From positions 27,699,501 through 27,763,500 of the forward strand of contig NW_027488367.1 in the NCBI RefSeq assembly GCF_051014445.1: 64,000 nt of DNA, given 5' to 3'. Source of the stretch: Colletes latitarsis. Lineage: Eukaryota; Arthropoda; Insecta; Hymenoptera; Colletidae. The first letter of the stretch is position 1. The number at the start of each line of letters is the position of its first letter. The notes beneath the pieces are model-generated. The model had not been told where the DNA came from, made no database searches, and saw only the letters and a program-made list of their open reading frames with translations. Shown here in pieces: positions 49,858 to 63,344 of the stretch. A program made the translations under genes and the position numbers.

Positions 49858-52800
49858 TTAGAGGATAACGCATGTTAGGTCTAGGTCAGGCCTGGTTTTT
49901 TCACTCATCAGACCCATACTTTCGCATTCTTCACATACTTGTTGAACGGATCCTGGGTTTTTTCTGGTTTGGATCACGTCGTAATGTGGGCCCACACTGA
50001 AACAATCAATTAAACCTGGTCTTGATAAATATTTTAGAGGATAACGCATGTTAGGTCTGGGATCGGTCTGGGATTTGCCCTCATCAGACTCATACTTTCG
50101 CACACTTCACATACTCGTTGAACAGATCCTGGGTTATTTTCCGGTTTGGATCACATAGTAATATGGTACCACTCTGAAACAGCCGATTAAACCAGGTTTC
50201 GATCAATATTTTTAAGGATAACGCATGTTGGGTCTAGGTTAGGCATGGGATTTGCCCTCATCAGACTCATACTTTCGCACACTTCACATACTCGTTGAAC
50301 AGATCCTGGGTTATTTTCTGGTTTGGATCACATAGTAATGTGGCATCTCACTGAAACTGTCGACTAAAACAGGTTTCGATCAATATTTTTGAGGATAACG
50401 CATGTTAGGTCTAGGTTAGGCATGGGATTTTCACTCATCAGACTCATACTTTCGCAGTTTTAACATACTTGTTGAACGGATCCTGGGTTTTTTCTGATTT
50501 GGTTCACGTAGTAATGTGGTACCACACTGAAACAATCAATTAAACCTGGTCTTGATAAATATTTTAGTGGATAGCGCATGTTAGGTCTGGGATAGGTCTG
50601 CGATTTGCCCTAATCAGACTCATACTTTCGCACACTTCACATACTTCTTGAACGGATCCTGGGTTTTTTCTGGTTTGGATCACGTAGTAATGTGGTACCA
50701 CACTGAAACAGTCGACTAAGCCTGGTTTCGATCAATATTTTAGAGGATAACACAAGTTAGGTCTGGGATAGATTTCGGATTTGCCCTCATCAGGCTCTTA
50801 CTATCGCATATTTCTAATACTTCATGGCTAGATCCTGGGCTATTTCTGGATTGGATCATGTAGTAATGTGGTACCACACTGAAACAGCCGATTAAACCAG
50901 GTTTCGATCAATATTTTTAAGGATAACGCATGTTGGGTCTAGGTTAGGCATGGGATTTGCCCTCATCAGACTCATACTTTCGCACACTTCACATACTCGT
51001 TGAACAGATCCTGGGTTATTTTCTGGTTTGGATCACATAGTAATGTGGCACCTCACTGAAACTGTCGACTAAAACAGGTTTCGATCAATATTTTTGAGGA
51101 TAACGCATGTTAGGTCTAGGTTAGGCATGGGATTTTCACTCATCAGACTCATACTTTCGCGTTTTTCACATACTTGTTGAACAGATCCTGGGTTTTTTCT
51201 GGTTCGGATCACGTAGTAGTGTGGTACCACACTGAAACAGTGCATTAAACCAGGTTTCGATCAATATTTTAGAGGATAACGCATGTTAGGTCTGGGATAG
51301 GTCTGGGATTCGCCCTAATCAGGCTCATACTTTCACGTTTTACACGTACTTGTTGAACTGATCCTGGGTCATTTCTGGTTTGGATCACGTAGTAATGTGG
51401 TACCACACTGAAACAGTCGATTATACCTGGTTTCGATCAATATCTTAGAGGATAACGCAAGTTAGATCTGGGATAGGTCTGGGATTTGACCTCATCAGAC
51501 TCATACTTTCGCACCCTTCACATACTCGTTGAGCAGATCCTGGGTTTTTTCTGGTTTGGATCACGTAGTAATGTGGGACCACACTGAAACAGTCAATTAA
51601 ACCTGGTTTCGACCAATATTTTAGAGAATAATTCATGTTAGGTCTAGGTTAGGTCTGGGATTTGCTCTCATGTGGCTCATTCTTTCGCATATTTCTCATA
51701 CTTGATGGCTAGATCCTGGGCTTTTTCTGGATTGCATCACGTAGTAATGAAGTACGACACTGAAACAGTCAATTAAACCTGGTTTCCATCAATACTTTAG
51801 AGGACAACGCAAGTTAGGTCTGGGATAGGTCTGGGATTTGCCCTCATCAGGCTCATACTTTCGGGTTTTTCACATACTTGCTGAACAGATCCTGGGTTTT
51901 TTCTGGTTTGGATCCCGTAGTAGTGTGGTACCACACTGAAACAGTCCATTAAACCTGGTTTCGCTCATTATTTTAGAGGATAACGCATGATAGGTCTAGG
52001 TCAGGCCTGGGATTTTCACTCATCAGACTCATACTTTCGCATTCTTCACATACTTGTTGAACGGATCCTGGGTTTTTTCTGGTTTGGATCACGTAGTAAT
52101 GTGGGACCACACTGAAACAATCAATTAAACCTGGTCTTGATAAATATTTTAGAGGATAACGCATGTTAGGTCTGGGTTAGGTCTAGGATTTGCCCTGGTC
52201 AGGCTCATACTTTCGCATATTTCTCATACTTCATGGCTAGTTCCTGGGCTATTTCTGGATTGGATCATGTAGTAATGTGGTACCACACTGAAACAGTCAA
52301 TTAAACCTGGTTTCGATCAATATTTTAGAGGATAACGCAAGTTAGGTCTGGGATAGATTTCGGATTTGCCCTCATCAGGCTCTTACTATCGCATATTTCT
52401 AATACTTCATGGCTAGATCCTGGGCTATTTCTGGATTGGATCATGTAGTAATGTGGTACCACACTGAAACAGTCAATTAAACCTGGTTTCGATCAATATT
52501 TTAGAGGATAACGCAAGTTAGGTCTGGGATAGGTCTGGGATTTGCCCTCATCAGACTCATACTTTCGCATTCTTCACATACTTGTTGAACGGATCCTGGG
52601 TTTTTTCTGGTTTGGGTCACGTAGCAATGTGGGACCACACTGAAACAGTCAATTAAACCTGGTTTCGACCAATATTTTAGAGAATAATTCATGTTAGGTC
52701 TAGGTTAGGTCTGGGATTTGCTCTCATCAGGCTCATACTTTCGCACACTTCACATACTTGTTGAACGGATCCTGGGTTTTTTCTGGTTTGGATCACGTAG

Positions 52801-55800
52801 TAGTGTGGTACCACACTGAAACAGTCCATTAAACCTGGTTTCGCTCAATATTTTAGAGGATAACGCATGTTAGGTCTAGGTCAGGCCTGGGATTTTCATT
52901 CATCAGACTCACTTTCGCATTCTTCACATACTTGTTGAACGGATCCTGGGTTTTTTCTGGTTTGGATCAGGTAGTAATGTGGGTCCACACTGAAACAATC
53001 AATTAAACCTGGTCTTGATAAATATTTTAGAGGATAACGCATGTTAGGTCTGGGATAGGTCTGGGATTTGCCCTCATCAGGCTCATACTTTCGCACACTT
53101 CACATACTCGTTGAACAGATCCTGCGTTATTTTCTGGTTTGGATCACATAGTAATGTGGTACCACACTGAAACATTCAATTAAACCTGGTCTTGATAAAT
53201 ATTTTAGAGGATAACGCATGTTAGGTCTGGGTTAGGTCTAGGATTTGCCCTCATCAGGCTCATACTTTCGCATATTTCTCATACTTCATGGCTAGATCCT
53301 GGGCTATTTCTGGATTGGATCACGTAGTAAAGTGGTACCACACTGAAACATTCAATGAAACCTGGTCTGCATAAATATTTTAGAGGACAACGCATCTTAG
53401 GTCTGGGATAGGTCTAAGATTTGCCCTCATCAGGCTCACAGTTTCGCGTTTTTCACATACTTGTTGGACAGATCCTGGGTTTTTTCTGGTTTGGATCACG
53501 TCGTAATGTGGGCCCACACTGAAACAATCAATTAAACCTGGTCTTGATAAATATTTTAGAGGATAACGCATGTTAGGTCTGGGATCGGTCTGGGATTTGC
53601 CCTCATCAGACTCATACTTTCGCACACTTCACATACTCGTTGAACAGATCCTGGGTTATTTTCCGGTTTGGATCACATAGTAATATGGTACCACTCTGAA
53701 ACAGCCGATTAAACCAGGTTTCGATCAATATTTTTAAGGATAACGCATGTTGGGTCTAGGTTAGGCATGGGATTTGCCCTCATCAGACTCATACTTTCGC
53801 ACACTTCACATACTCGTTGAACAGATCCTGGGTTATTTTCTGGTTTGGATCACATAGTAATGTGGCACCTCACTGAAACTGTCGACTAAAACAGGTTTCG
53901 ATCAATATTTTTGAGGATAACGCATGTTAGGTCTAGGTTAGGCATGGGATTTTCACTCATCAGACTCATACTTTCGCATTCTTCACATACTTGTTGAACG
54001 GATCCTGGGTTTTTTCTGGTTTGGATCACGTAGTAATGTGGTGCCACACTGAAACAGTCCATCAAACCTGGTTTGGATCAATATTTTAGAGGACAACGCA
54101 TGTTAGGTCTAGTTTAGGCCTGGGATTTGCCCTCATCAGGGTCATACTCTCGCAGTTTTAACATACTTGTTGAACGGATCCTGGGTTTTTTCTGATTTGG
54201 TTCACGTAGTAATGTGGTACCACACTGAAACATTCAATTAAACCTGTTCATGATAAATATTTTAGAGGATAACGCATGTTAGGTTTGGTTTAGGTCTAGG
54301 ATTTGCCCTCATCTGGCTCATACTTTCGCATACTTCTCATACTTCATGGCTAGATACTGGGCTGTTTCTGGATTGCATCACGTAGCAATGTGGTACCACA
54401 CTGAAACATTCAATTAAACCTTGTTTCGATCAATATTTTAGAGGATAACTCAAGTTACGTCTGGGATAGGTCTGGGATTTGCCCTCATCAGGCTCATACT
54501 TTCGCGTTTTTCATATACTTGTTGAACAGATCCTGGGTTTTTTCTGGTTTGGGTCACGTAGTAATGTGGTACCACACTGAAACATTCAATTAAACCTGGT
54601 CTTGATAAATATTTTAGAGGATAACGCATGTTAGGTCTAGGTTAGGTCTAGGATTTGCCCTCATCAGGCTCATACTTTCGCATATTTCTCATACCTCATG
54701 GCTGGATCCTTGGCTGTTTCTGGATTGTATCACGTAGTAATGTGGTACCACGCTGAAACAGTCAATCAAACCTGGTTTCGATCAATATTTTAGAGAATAA
54801 TTCATGTTAGGTCTAGGTTAGGTCTGGGATTTACTCTCATCAGGCTCATTCTTTCGCATATTACTCACACTTGATGGCTAGATCCTGGGCTTTTTCTGGA
54901 TTGGATCACGTCGTAATGTGGGACCACACTGAAACAATCAATTAAACCTCGTCTTGATAAATATTTTAGAGGATAGCGCATGTTAGGTCTGGGATAGGTC
55001 TGGGATTCGCCCTAATCAGGCTCATACTTTCACGTTTTTCACGTACTTGTTGAACTGATCCTGGGTCTTTTCTGGTTTGGATCACGTAGTAATGTGGTAC
55101 CACACTGAAACAGTCGATTAAACCTGGTTTCGATCAATATCTTAGAGGATAACGCAAGTTAGATCTGGGATAGGTCTGGGATTTGACCTCATCAGACTCA
55201 TACTTTCGCACCCTTCACATACTCGTTGAGCAGGTCCTGGGTTTTTTCTGGTTTGGATCACGTAGTAATGTGGGACCACACTGAAACAGTCAATTAAACC
55301 TGGTTTCGACCAATATTTTAGAGAATAATTCATGTTAGGTCTAGGTTAGGTCTGGGATTTGCTCTCATATGGCTCATTCTTTCGCATATTTCTCATACTT
55401 GATGGCTAGATCCTGGGCTTTTTCTGGATTGCATCACGTAGTAATGAAGTACAACACTGAAACAGTCAATTAAACCTGGTTTCCATCAATACTTTAGAGG
55501 ACAACGCAAGTTAGGTCTGGGATAGGTCTGGGATTTGCCCTCATCAGGCTCATACTTTCGGGTTTTTCACATTCTTGCTGAACAGATCCTGGGTTTTTTC
55601 TGGTTTGGATCCCGTAGTAGTGTGGTACCACACTGAAACAGTCCATTAAACCTGGTTTCGCTCATTATTTTAGAGGATAACGCATGATAGGTCTAGGTCA
55701 GGCCTGGGATTTTCACTCATCAGACTCATACTTTCGCATTCTTCACATACTTGTTGAACGGATCCTGGGTTTTTTCTGGTTTGGATCACGTAGTAATGTG

Positions 55801-57870
55801 GGACCACACTGAAACAATCAATTAAACCTGGTCTTGATAAATATTTTAGAGGATAACGCATGTTAGGTCTGGGTTAGGTCTAGGATTTGCCCTGGTCAGG
55901 CTCATACTTTCGCATATTTCTCATACTTCATGGCTAGATCCTGGGCTATTCCTGGATTGGATCACGTAGTGATGTGGTACCACACTGAAACTGTCAATTA
56001 AACCTGGTTTGGATCAATATTTTAGAGGATAACGCAAGTTAGGTCTGGGATAGATCTAGGATTTGCCCTCATCAGGCTCTTACTATCGCATATTTCTCAT
56101 ACTTCATGGCTAGATCCTGGGCTATTTCTGGATTGGATCATGTAGTAATGTGGTACCACACTGAAACAGTCAATTAAACCTGGTTTCGATCAATATTTTA
56201 GAGGATAACGCAAGTTAGGTCTGGGATAGATTTCGGATTTGCCCTCATCAGGCTCTTACTATCGCATATTTCTCATACTTCATGGCTAGATCCTGGGCTA
56301 TTTCTGGATTGGATCATGTAGTAATGTGGTACCACACTGAAACAGTCAATTAAACCTGGTTTCGATCAATATTTTAGAGGATAACGCAAGTTAGGTCTGG
56401 GATAGATTTCGAATTTGCCCTCATCAGGCTCTTACTATCGCATATTTCTAATACTTCATGGCTAGATCCTGGGCTATTTCTGGATTGGATCATGTAGTAA
56501 TGTGGTACCACACTGAAACAGTCAATTAAACCTGGTTTCGATCAATATTTTAGAGGATAACGCAAGTTAGGTCTGGGATAGATCTAGGATTTGCCCTCAT
56601 CAGGCTCTTACTATCGCATATTTCTCATACTTCATGGCTAGATCCTGGGCTATTTCTGGATTGGATCATGTAGTAATGTGGTACCACACTGAAACAGTCA
56701 ATTAAACCTGGTTTCGATCAATATTTTAGAGGATAACGCAAGTTAGGTCTGGGATAGATTTCGGATTTGCCCTCATCAGGCTCTTACTATCGCATATTTC
56801 TAATACTTCATGGCTAGATCCTGGGCTATTTCTGGATTGGATCATGTAGTAATGTGGTACCACACTGAAACAGTCAATTAAACCTGGTTTCGATCAATAT
56901 TTTAGAGGATAACGCAAGTTAGGTCTGGGATAGGTCTGGGATTTGCCCTCATCAGACTCATACTTTCGCATTCTCCACATACTTGTTGAACGGATCCTGG
57001 GTTTTTTCTGGTTTGGGTCACGTAGCAATGTGGGACCACACTGAAACAGTCAATTAAACCTGGTTTCGACCAATATTTTAGAGAATAATTCATGTTAGGT
57101 CTAGGTTAGGTCTGGGATTTGCTCTCATCAGGCTCATACTTTTGCACACTTCACATACTTGTTGAACGGATCCTGGGTTTTTTCTGGTTTGGATCACGTA
57201 GTAGTGTGGTACCACACTGAAAGAGTCCATTAAACCTGGTTTCGCTCAATATTTTAGAGTCTAACGCATGTTAGGTCTAGGTCAGGCCTGGGATTTTCAT
57301 TCATCAGACTCATACTTTCGCATTCTTCACATACTTGTTGAACGGATCCTGGGTTTTTTCTGGTTTGGATCAGGTAGTAATGTGGGTCCACACTGAAACA
57401 ATCAATTAAACCTGGTCTTGATAAATATTTTAGAGGATAACGCATGTTAGGTCTGGGATAGGTCTGGGATTTGCCCTCATCAGGCTCATACTTTCGCACA
57501 CTTCACATACTCGTTGAACAGATACTGCGTTATTTTCTGGTTTGGATCACATAGTAATGTGGTACCATACTGAAACAGTCGATTAAACCAGGTTTCGATC
57601 AATATTTTTGAGGCTAACGCATGTTAGGCCTGGGTTAGGTCTGGGATTTGCTCTCATCAGGCTCATTCTTTCGCATACTTCTCATACTTGATGGCTAGAT
57701 CCTGGGCTTTTTCTGGATCGCATCACGTAGTAATGAAGTACAACACTGAAACGGTCCATTAAACCTGGTTTCCATCAATATTTTAGAGGATAACGCATGT
57801 TAGGTCTAGGTTAGGTCTGGGATTTTCACTCATCAGACCCATACTTTCGCATTCTTCACATACTTGTTGA
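49858..57870. repeat. Satellite region with shared blocks and G-type runs
   Basis: About 49965-50456 matches 53486-53977 (offset 3,521 bp), including the GTGGGCCCAC dyad variant. About 51280-52266 matches 54977-55963 (offset 3,697 bp), and 54620-56034 matches 60076-61490. Monomers with GATAGATCTAGG or GATAGATTTCGG, TACTATCGCATATTTC and GATCATGTAG become dominant towards the right. No gene was seen. Confidence 0.92.
56028..56908. repeat. Run of nearly identical monomers (five copies)
   Basis: Five consecutive 176-bp monomers start at about 56028, 56204, 56380, 56556 and 56732. They differ only at a few sites (GATAGATCTAGG against GATAGATTTCGG, and CTCATAC against CTAATAC), while monomers elsewhere differ at many sites. 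This is the most locally homogenised stretch at single-monomer scale. Confidence 0.88.
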
Positions 57871-58926
57871 ACGGATCCTCGGTTTTTTCTGGTTTGGATC
57901 ACGTAGTTGTGTGGTACCACACAGAAACAGTCCATTAAACCAGGTTGCGATCAATATTTTAGAGGATAACGCAAGTTAGGTCTGGGATAGATCTAGGATT
58001 TGCCCTCATCAGGCTCTTACTATCGCATATTTCTCATACTTCATGGCTAGATCCTGGGCTATTTCTGGATTGGATCATGTAGTAATGTGGTACCACACTG
58101 AAACAGTCAATTAAACCTGGTTTCGATCAGTATTTTAGAGGATAACGCAAGTTAGGTGTGGGATAGATCTAGGATTTGCCCTCATCAGGCTCTTACTATC
58201 GCATATTTCTAATACTTCATGGCTAGATCCTGGGCTATTTCTGGATTGGATCATGTAGTAATGTGGTACCACACTGAAACAGTCAATTAAACCTGGTTTC
58301 GATCAATATTTTAGAGGATAACGCAAGTTAGGTGTGGGATAGATCTAGGATTTGCCCTCATCAGGCTCTTACTATCGCATATTTCTAATACTTCATGGCT
58401 AGATCCTGGGCTATTTCTGGATTGGATCATGTAGTAATGTGGTACCACACTGAAACAGTCAATTAAACCTGGTTTCGATCAATATTTTAGAGGATAACGC
58501 AAGTTAGGTCTGGGATAGGTCTGGGATTTGCCCTCATCAGACTCATACTTTCGCATATTTCTCATACTTCATGGCTGGATCCTGGGCTGTTTCTGGATTG
58601 TATCCCGTAGTAATGTGGGACCACACTGAAACAATCAATTAAACCTGGTCTTGATAAATATTTTAGTGGATAGCGCATGTTAGGTCTGGGATAGGTCTGC
58701 GATTTGCCCTAATCAGACTCATACTTTCGCACACTTCACATACTTGTTGAACGGATCCTGGGTTTTTTCTGGTTTGGATCACGTAGTAATGTGGTACCAC
58801 ACTGAAACAGTCGACTAAGCCTGGTTTCGATCAATATTTTAGAGGATAACACAAGTTAGGTCTGGGATAGGTCTGGGATTTGACCTCATCAGACTCATAC
58901 TTTCGCGTTTTTCACATACTTGTTGA
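57871..58926. repeat. 1,056-bp six-monomer higher-order unit, copy 1
   Basis: Exactly six monomers, repeated in tandem at 58927-59982. It starts near GATCCTCGG, a variant of the usual GATCCTGGG, and includes one monomer with the TGTGTGGTACCACACA dyad and two or three GATAGATCTAGG monomers. Confidence 0.92.
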
Positions 58927-59982
58927 ACGGATCCTCGGTTTTTTCTGGTTTGGATCACGTAGTTGTGTGGTACCACACAGAAACAGTCCATTAAACCAGG
59001 TTGCGATCAATATTTTAGAGGATAACGCAAGTTAGGTCTGGGATAGATCTAGGATTTGCCCTCATCAGGCTCTTACTATCGCATATTTCTCATACTTCAT
59101 GGCTAGATCCTGGGCTATTTCTGGATTGGATCATGTAGTAATGTGGTACCACACTGAAACAGTCAATTAAACCTGGTTTCGATCAGTATTTTAGAGGATA
59201 ACGCAAGTTAGGTGTGGGATAGATCTAGGATTTGCCCTCATCAGGCTCTTACTATCGCATATTTCTAATACTTCATAGCTAGATCCTGGGCTATTTCTGG
59301 ATTGGATCATGTAGTAATGTGGTACCACACTGAAACAGTCAATTAAACCTGGTTTCGATCAATATTTTAGAGGATAACGCAAGTTAGGTGTGGGATAGAT
59401 CTAGGATTTGCCCTCATCAGGCTCTTACTATCGCATATTTCTAATACTTCATGGCTAGATCCTGGGCTATTTCTGGATTGGATCATGTAGTAATGTGGTA
59501 CCACACTGAAACAGTCAATTAAACCTGGTTTCGATCAATATTTTAGAGGATAACGCAAGTTAGGTCTGGGATAGGTCTGGGATTTGCCCTCATCAGACTC
59601 ATACTTTCGCATATTTCTCATACTTCATGGCTGGATCCTGGGCTGTTTCTGGATTGTATCCCGTAGTAATGTGGGACCACACTGAAACAATCAATTAAAC
59701 CTGGTCTTGATAAATATTTTAGTGGATAGCGCATGTTAGGTCTGGGATAGGTCTGCGATTTGCCCTAATCAGACTCATACTTTCGCACACTTCACATACT
59801 TGTTGAACGGATCCTGGGTTTTTTCTGGTTTGGATCACGTAGTAATGTGGTACCACACTGAAACAGTCGACTAAGCCTGGTTTCGATCAATATTTTAGAG
59901 GATAACACAAGTTAGGTCTGGGATAGGTCTGGGATTTGACCTCATCAGACTCATACTTTCGCGTTTTTCACATACTTGTTGA
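58927..59982. repeat. 1,056-bp six-monomer higher-order unit, copy 2
   Basis: Offset is exactly 1,056 bp. The only difference I noticed is ATGGCTAG changed to ATAGCTAG near 59277. A partial third relative begins near 61565, again with GATCCTCGG and the same dyad variant. Confidence 0.92.
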
Positions 59983-60075
59983 ACAGATCCTGGGTTTTTT
60001 CTGGTTCGGATCACGTAGTAGTGTGGTACCACACTGAAACAGTGCATTAAACCAGGTTTCGATCAATATTTTAGA

Positions 60076-61490
60076 GGATAACGCATGTTAGGTCTGGGTT
60101 AGGTCTAGGATTTGCCCTCATCAGGCTCATACTTTCGCATATTTCTCATACCTCATGGCTGGATCCTGGGCTGTTTCTGGATTGTATCACGTAGTAATGT
60201 GGTACCACGCTGAAACAGTCAATCAAACCTGGTTTCGATCAATATTTTAGAGAATAATTCATGTTAGGTCGAGGTTAGGTCTGGGATTTACTCTCACCAG
60301 GCTCATTCTTTCGCATATTACTCACACTTGATGGCTAGATCCTGGGCTTTTTCTGGATTGGATCATGTCGTAATGTGGGACCACACTGAAACAATCAATT
60401 AAACCTCGTCTTGATAAATATTTTAGAGGATAGCGCATGTTAGGTCTGGGATAGGTCTGGGATTCGCCATAATCAGGCTCATACTTTCACGTTTTTCACG
60501 TACTTGTTGAACTGATCCTGGGTCTTTTCTGGTTTGGATCACGTAGTAATGTGGTACCACACTGAAACAGTCGAATAAACCTGGTTTCGATCAATATCTT
60601 AGAGGATAACGCAAGTTAGATCTGGGATAGGTCTGGGATTTGACCTCATCAGACTCATACTTTCCACCCTTCACATACTCGTTGAGCAGATCCTGGGTTT
60701 TTTCTGGTTTGGATCACGTAGTAATGTGGGACCACACTGAAACAGTCAATTAAACCTGGTTTCGACCAATATTTTAGAGAATAATTCATGTTAGGTCTAG
60801 GTTAGGTCTGGGATTTGCTCTCATCTGGCTCATTCTTTCGCATATTTCTCATACTTGATGGCTAGATCCTGGGCTTTTTCTGGATTGCATAACGTAGTAA
60901 TGAAGTACATCACTGAAACAGTCAATTAAACCTGGTTTCCATCAATACTTTAGAGGACAACGCAAGTTAGGTCTGGGATAGGTCTGGGATTTGCCCTCGT
61001 CAGGCTCATACATTCGGGTTTTTCACATACTTGTTGAACAGATCCTGGGTTTTTTCTGGTTTGGATCCCGTAGTAGTGTGGTACCACACTGAAACAGTCC
61101 ATTAAACCTGGTTTCGCTCATTATTTTAGAGGATAACGCATGATAGGTCTAGGTCAGGCCTGGGATTTTCACTCATCAGACTCATACTTTCGCATTCTTC
61201 ACATACTTGTTGAACGGATCCTGGGTTTTTTCTGGTTTGGATCACGTAGTAATGTGGGACCACACTGAAACAATCAATTAAACCTGGTCTTGATAAATAT
61301 TTTAGAGGATAGCGCATGTTAGGTCTGGGTTAGGTCTAGGATTTGCCCTGGTCAGGCTCATACTTTCGCATATTTCTCATACTTCATGGCTAGATCCTGG
61401 GCTATTTCTGGATTGGATCACGTAGTGATGTGGTACCACACTGAAACTGTCAATTAAACCTGGTTTGGATCAATATTTTAGAGGATAACG
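60076..61490. repeat. 1.4-kb block shared with 54620-56034
   Basis: The offset is 5,456 bp, exactly 31 monomers. Shared variants include GATTCGCC, TTTCACGTTTTTCACG, TCGGGTTTTTCAC, the CTCATTATTTTAGAGG monomer and CCTGGTCAGG. A base is lost near 60664 (TTTCCACC), breaking the local pattern. Confidence 0.87.
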
Positions 61491-62640
61491 CATGTTAGGT
61501 CTAGGTTAGGTCTGGGATTTTCACTCATCAGACCCATACTTTCGCATTCTTCACATACTTGTTGAACGGATCCTCGGTTTTTTCTGGTTTGGATCACGTA
61601 GTTGTGTGGTACCACACAGAAACAGTCCATTAAACCAGGTTGCGATCAATATTTTAGAGGATAACGCAAGATAGGTCTGGGATAGATCTAGGATTTGCCC
61701 TCATCAGGCTCTTACTATCGCATATTTCTCATACTTCATGGCTAGATCCTGGGCTATTTCTGGATTGGATCTTGTAGTAATGTGGTACCACACTGAAACA
61801 GTCAATTAAACCTGGTTTCGATCAATATTTTAGAGGATAACGCAAGTTAGGTCTGGGATAGGTCTGGGATTTGCCCTCATCAGGCTCATACTTTCGCGTT
61901 TTTCACATACTTGTTGAACAGATCCTGGGTTTTTTCTGGTTTGGATCACGTAGTTGTGTGGTACCACACAGAAACAGTCCATTAAACCTGGTTGCGATCA
62001 ATATTTTAGAGGATAACGCAAGTTAGGTCTGGGATAGATCTAGGATTTGCCCTCATCAGGCTCTTACTATCGCATATTTCTCATACTTCATGGCTAGATC
62101 CTGGGCTATTTCTGGATTGGATCATGTAGTAATGTGGTACCACACTGAAACAGTCAATTAAACCTGGTCTTGATAAATATTTTAGAGGATAACGCATGTT
62201 AGGTCTGGGTTAGGTCTAGGATTTGCCCTCATCAGGCTCATACTTTCGCATATTTCTCATACTTCATGGCTAGATCCTGGGCTATTTCTGGATTGGATCA
62301 CGTAGTAAAGTGGTACCACACTGAAACATTCAATGAAACCTGGTCTGCATAAATATTTTAGAGGACAACGCATCTTAGGTCTGGGATAGGTCTAAGATTT
62401 GCCCTCATCAGGCTCACAGTTTCGCGTTTTTCACATACTTGTTGGACAGATCCTGGGTTTTTTCTGGTTTGGATCACGTAGTAATGTGGTACCACACTGA
62501 AACAGTCAATTAAACCTGGTTTCGGTCAATATTTTAGAGGACAACGCAAGTTGGGTCTGGGATAGGTCTGGGATTTGCCCTCATCAGGCTCATACTGTCG
62601 CGTTTTTCACATACTTGTTGAACAGATCCTGGGTTTTTTC

Positions 62641-63344
62641 TGGTTTGGATCCCGTAGTAGTGTGGTACCACACTGAAACAGTCCATTAAACCTGGTTTCG
62701 CTCAATATTTTAGAGGATAACGCATGTTAGGTCTAGGTCAGGCCTGGTTTTTTCACTCATCAGACTCATACTTTCGCATTCTTCACATACTTGTTGAACG
62801 GATCCTGGGTTTTTTCTGGTTTGGATCACGTAGTTATGTGGGTCCACACTGAAACAATCAATTAAACCTGGTCTTGATAAATATTTTAGAGGATAACGAA
62901 TGTTAGGTCTGGGATAGGTCTGGGATTTGCCCTCATCAGACTCATACTTTCGCACACTTCACATACTTGTTGAACAGATCCTGGGTTTTTTCTGGTTTGG
63001 ATCCCGTAGTAGTGTCGTACCACACTGAAACAGTCCATTAAACCTGGTTTCGCTCAATATTTTAGAGGATAACGCATGTTAGGTCTAGGTCAGGCCTGGT
63101 TTTTTCACTCATCAGACTCATACTTTCGCATTCTTCACATACTTGTTGAACGGATCCTGGGTTTTTTCTGGTTTGGATCACGTAGTTATGTGGGTCCACA
63201 CTGAAACAATCAATTAAACCTGGTCTTGATAAGTATTTTAGAGGATAACGCATGTTAGGTCTGGGATAGGTCTGGGATTTGCCCTCATCAGACTCATACT
63301 TTCGCACACTTCACATACTCGTAGAACAGATCCTGGGTTATTTT
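62641..63344. repeat. 352-bp dimeric unit, two tandem copies
   Basis: 62641-62992 and 62993-63344 are near-identical two-monomer units (offset 352 bp). Each pairs a GGCCTGGTTTTTTCAC monomer with a GTTATGTGGGTCCAC monomer. A related third unit, more diverged, follows. It is the clearest dimer-level repeat in the window. Confidence 0.85.
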
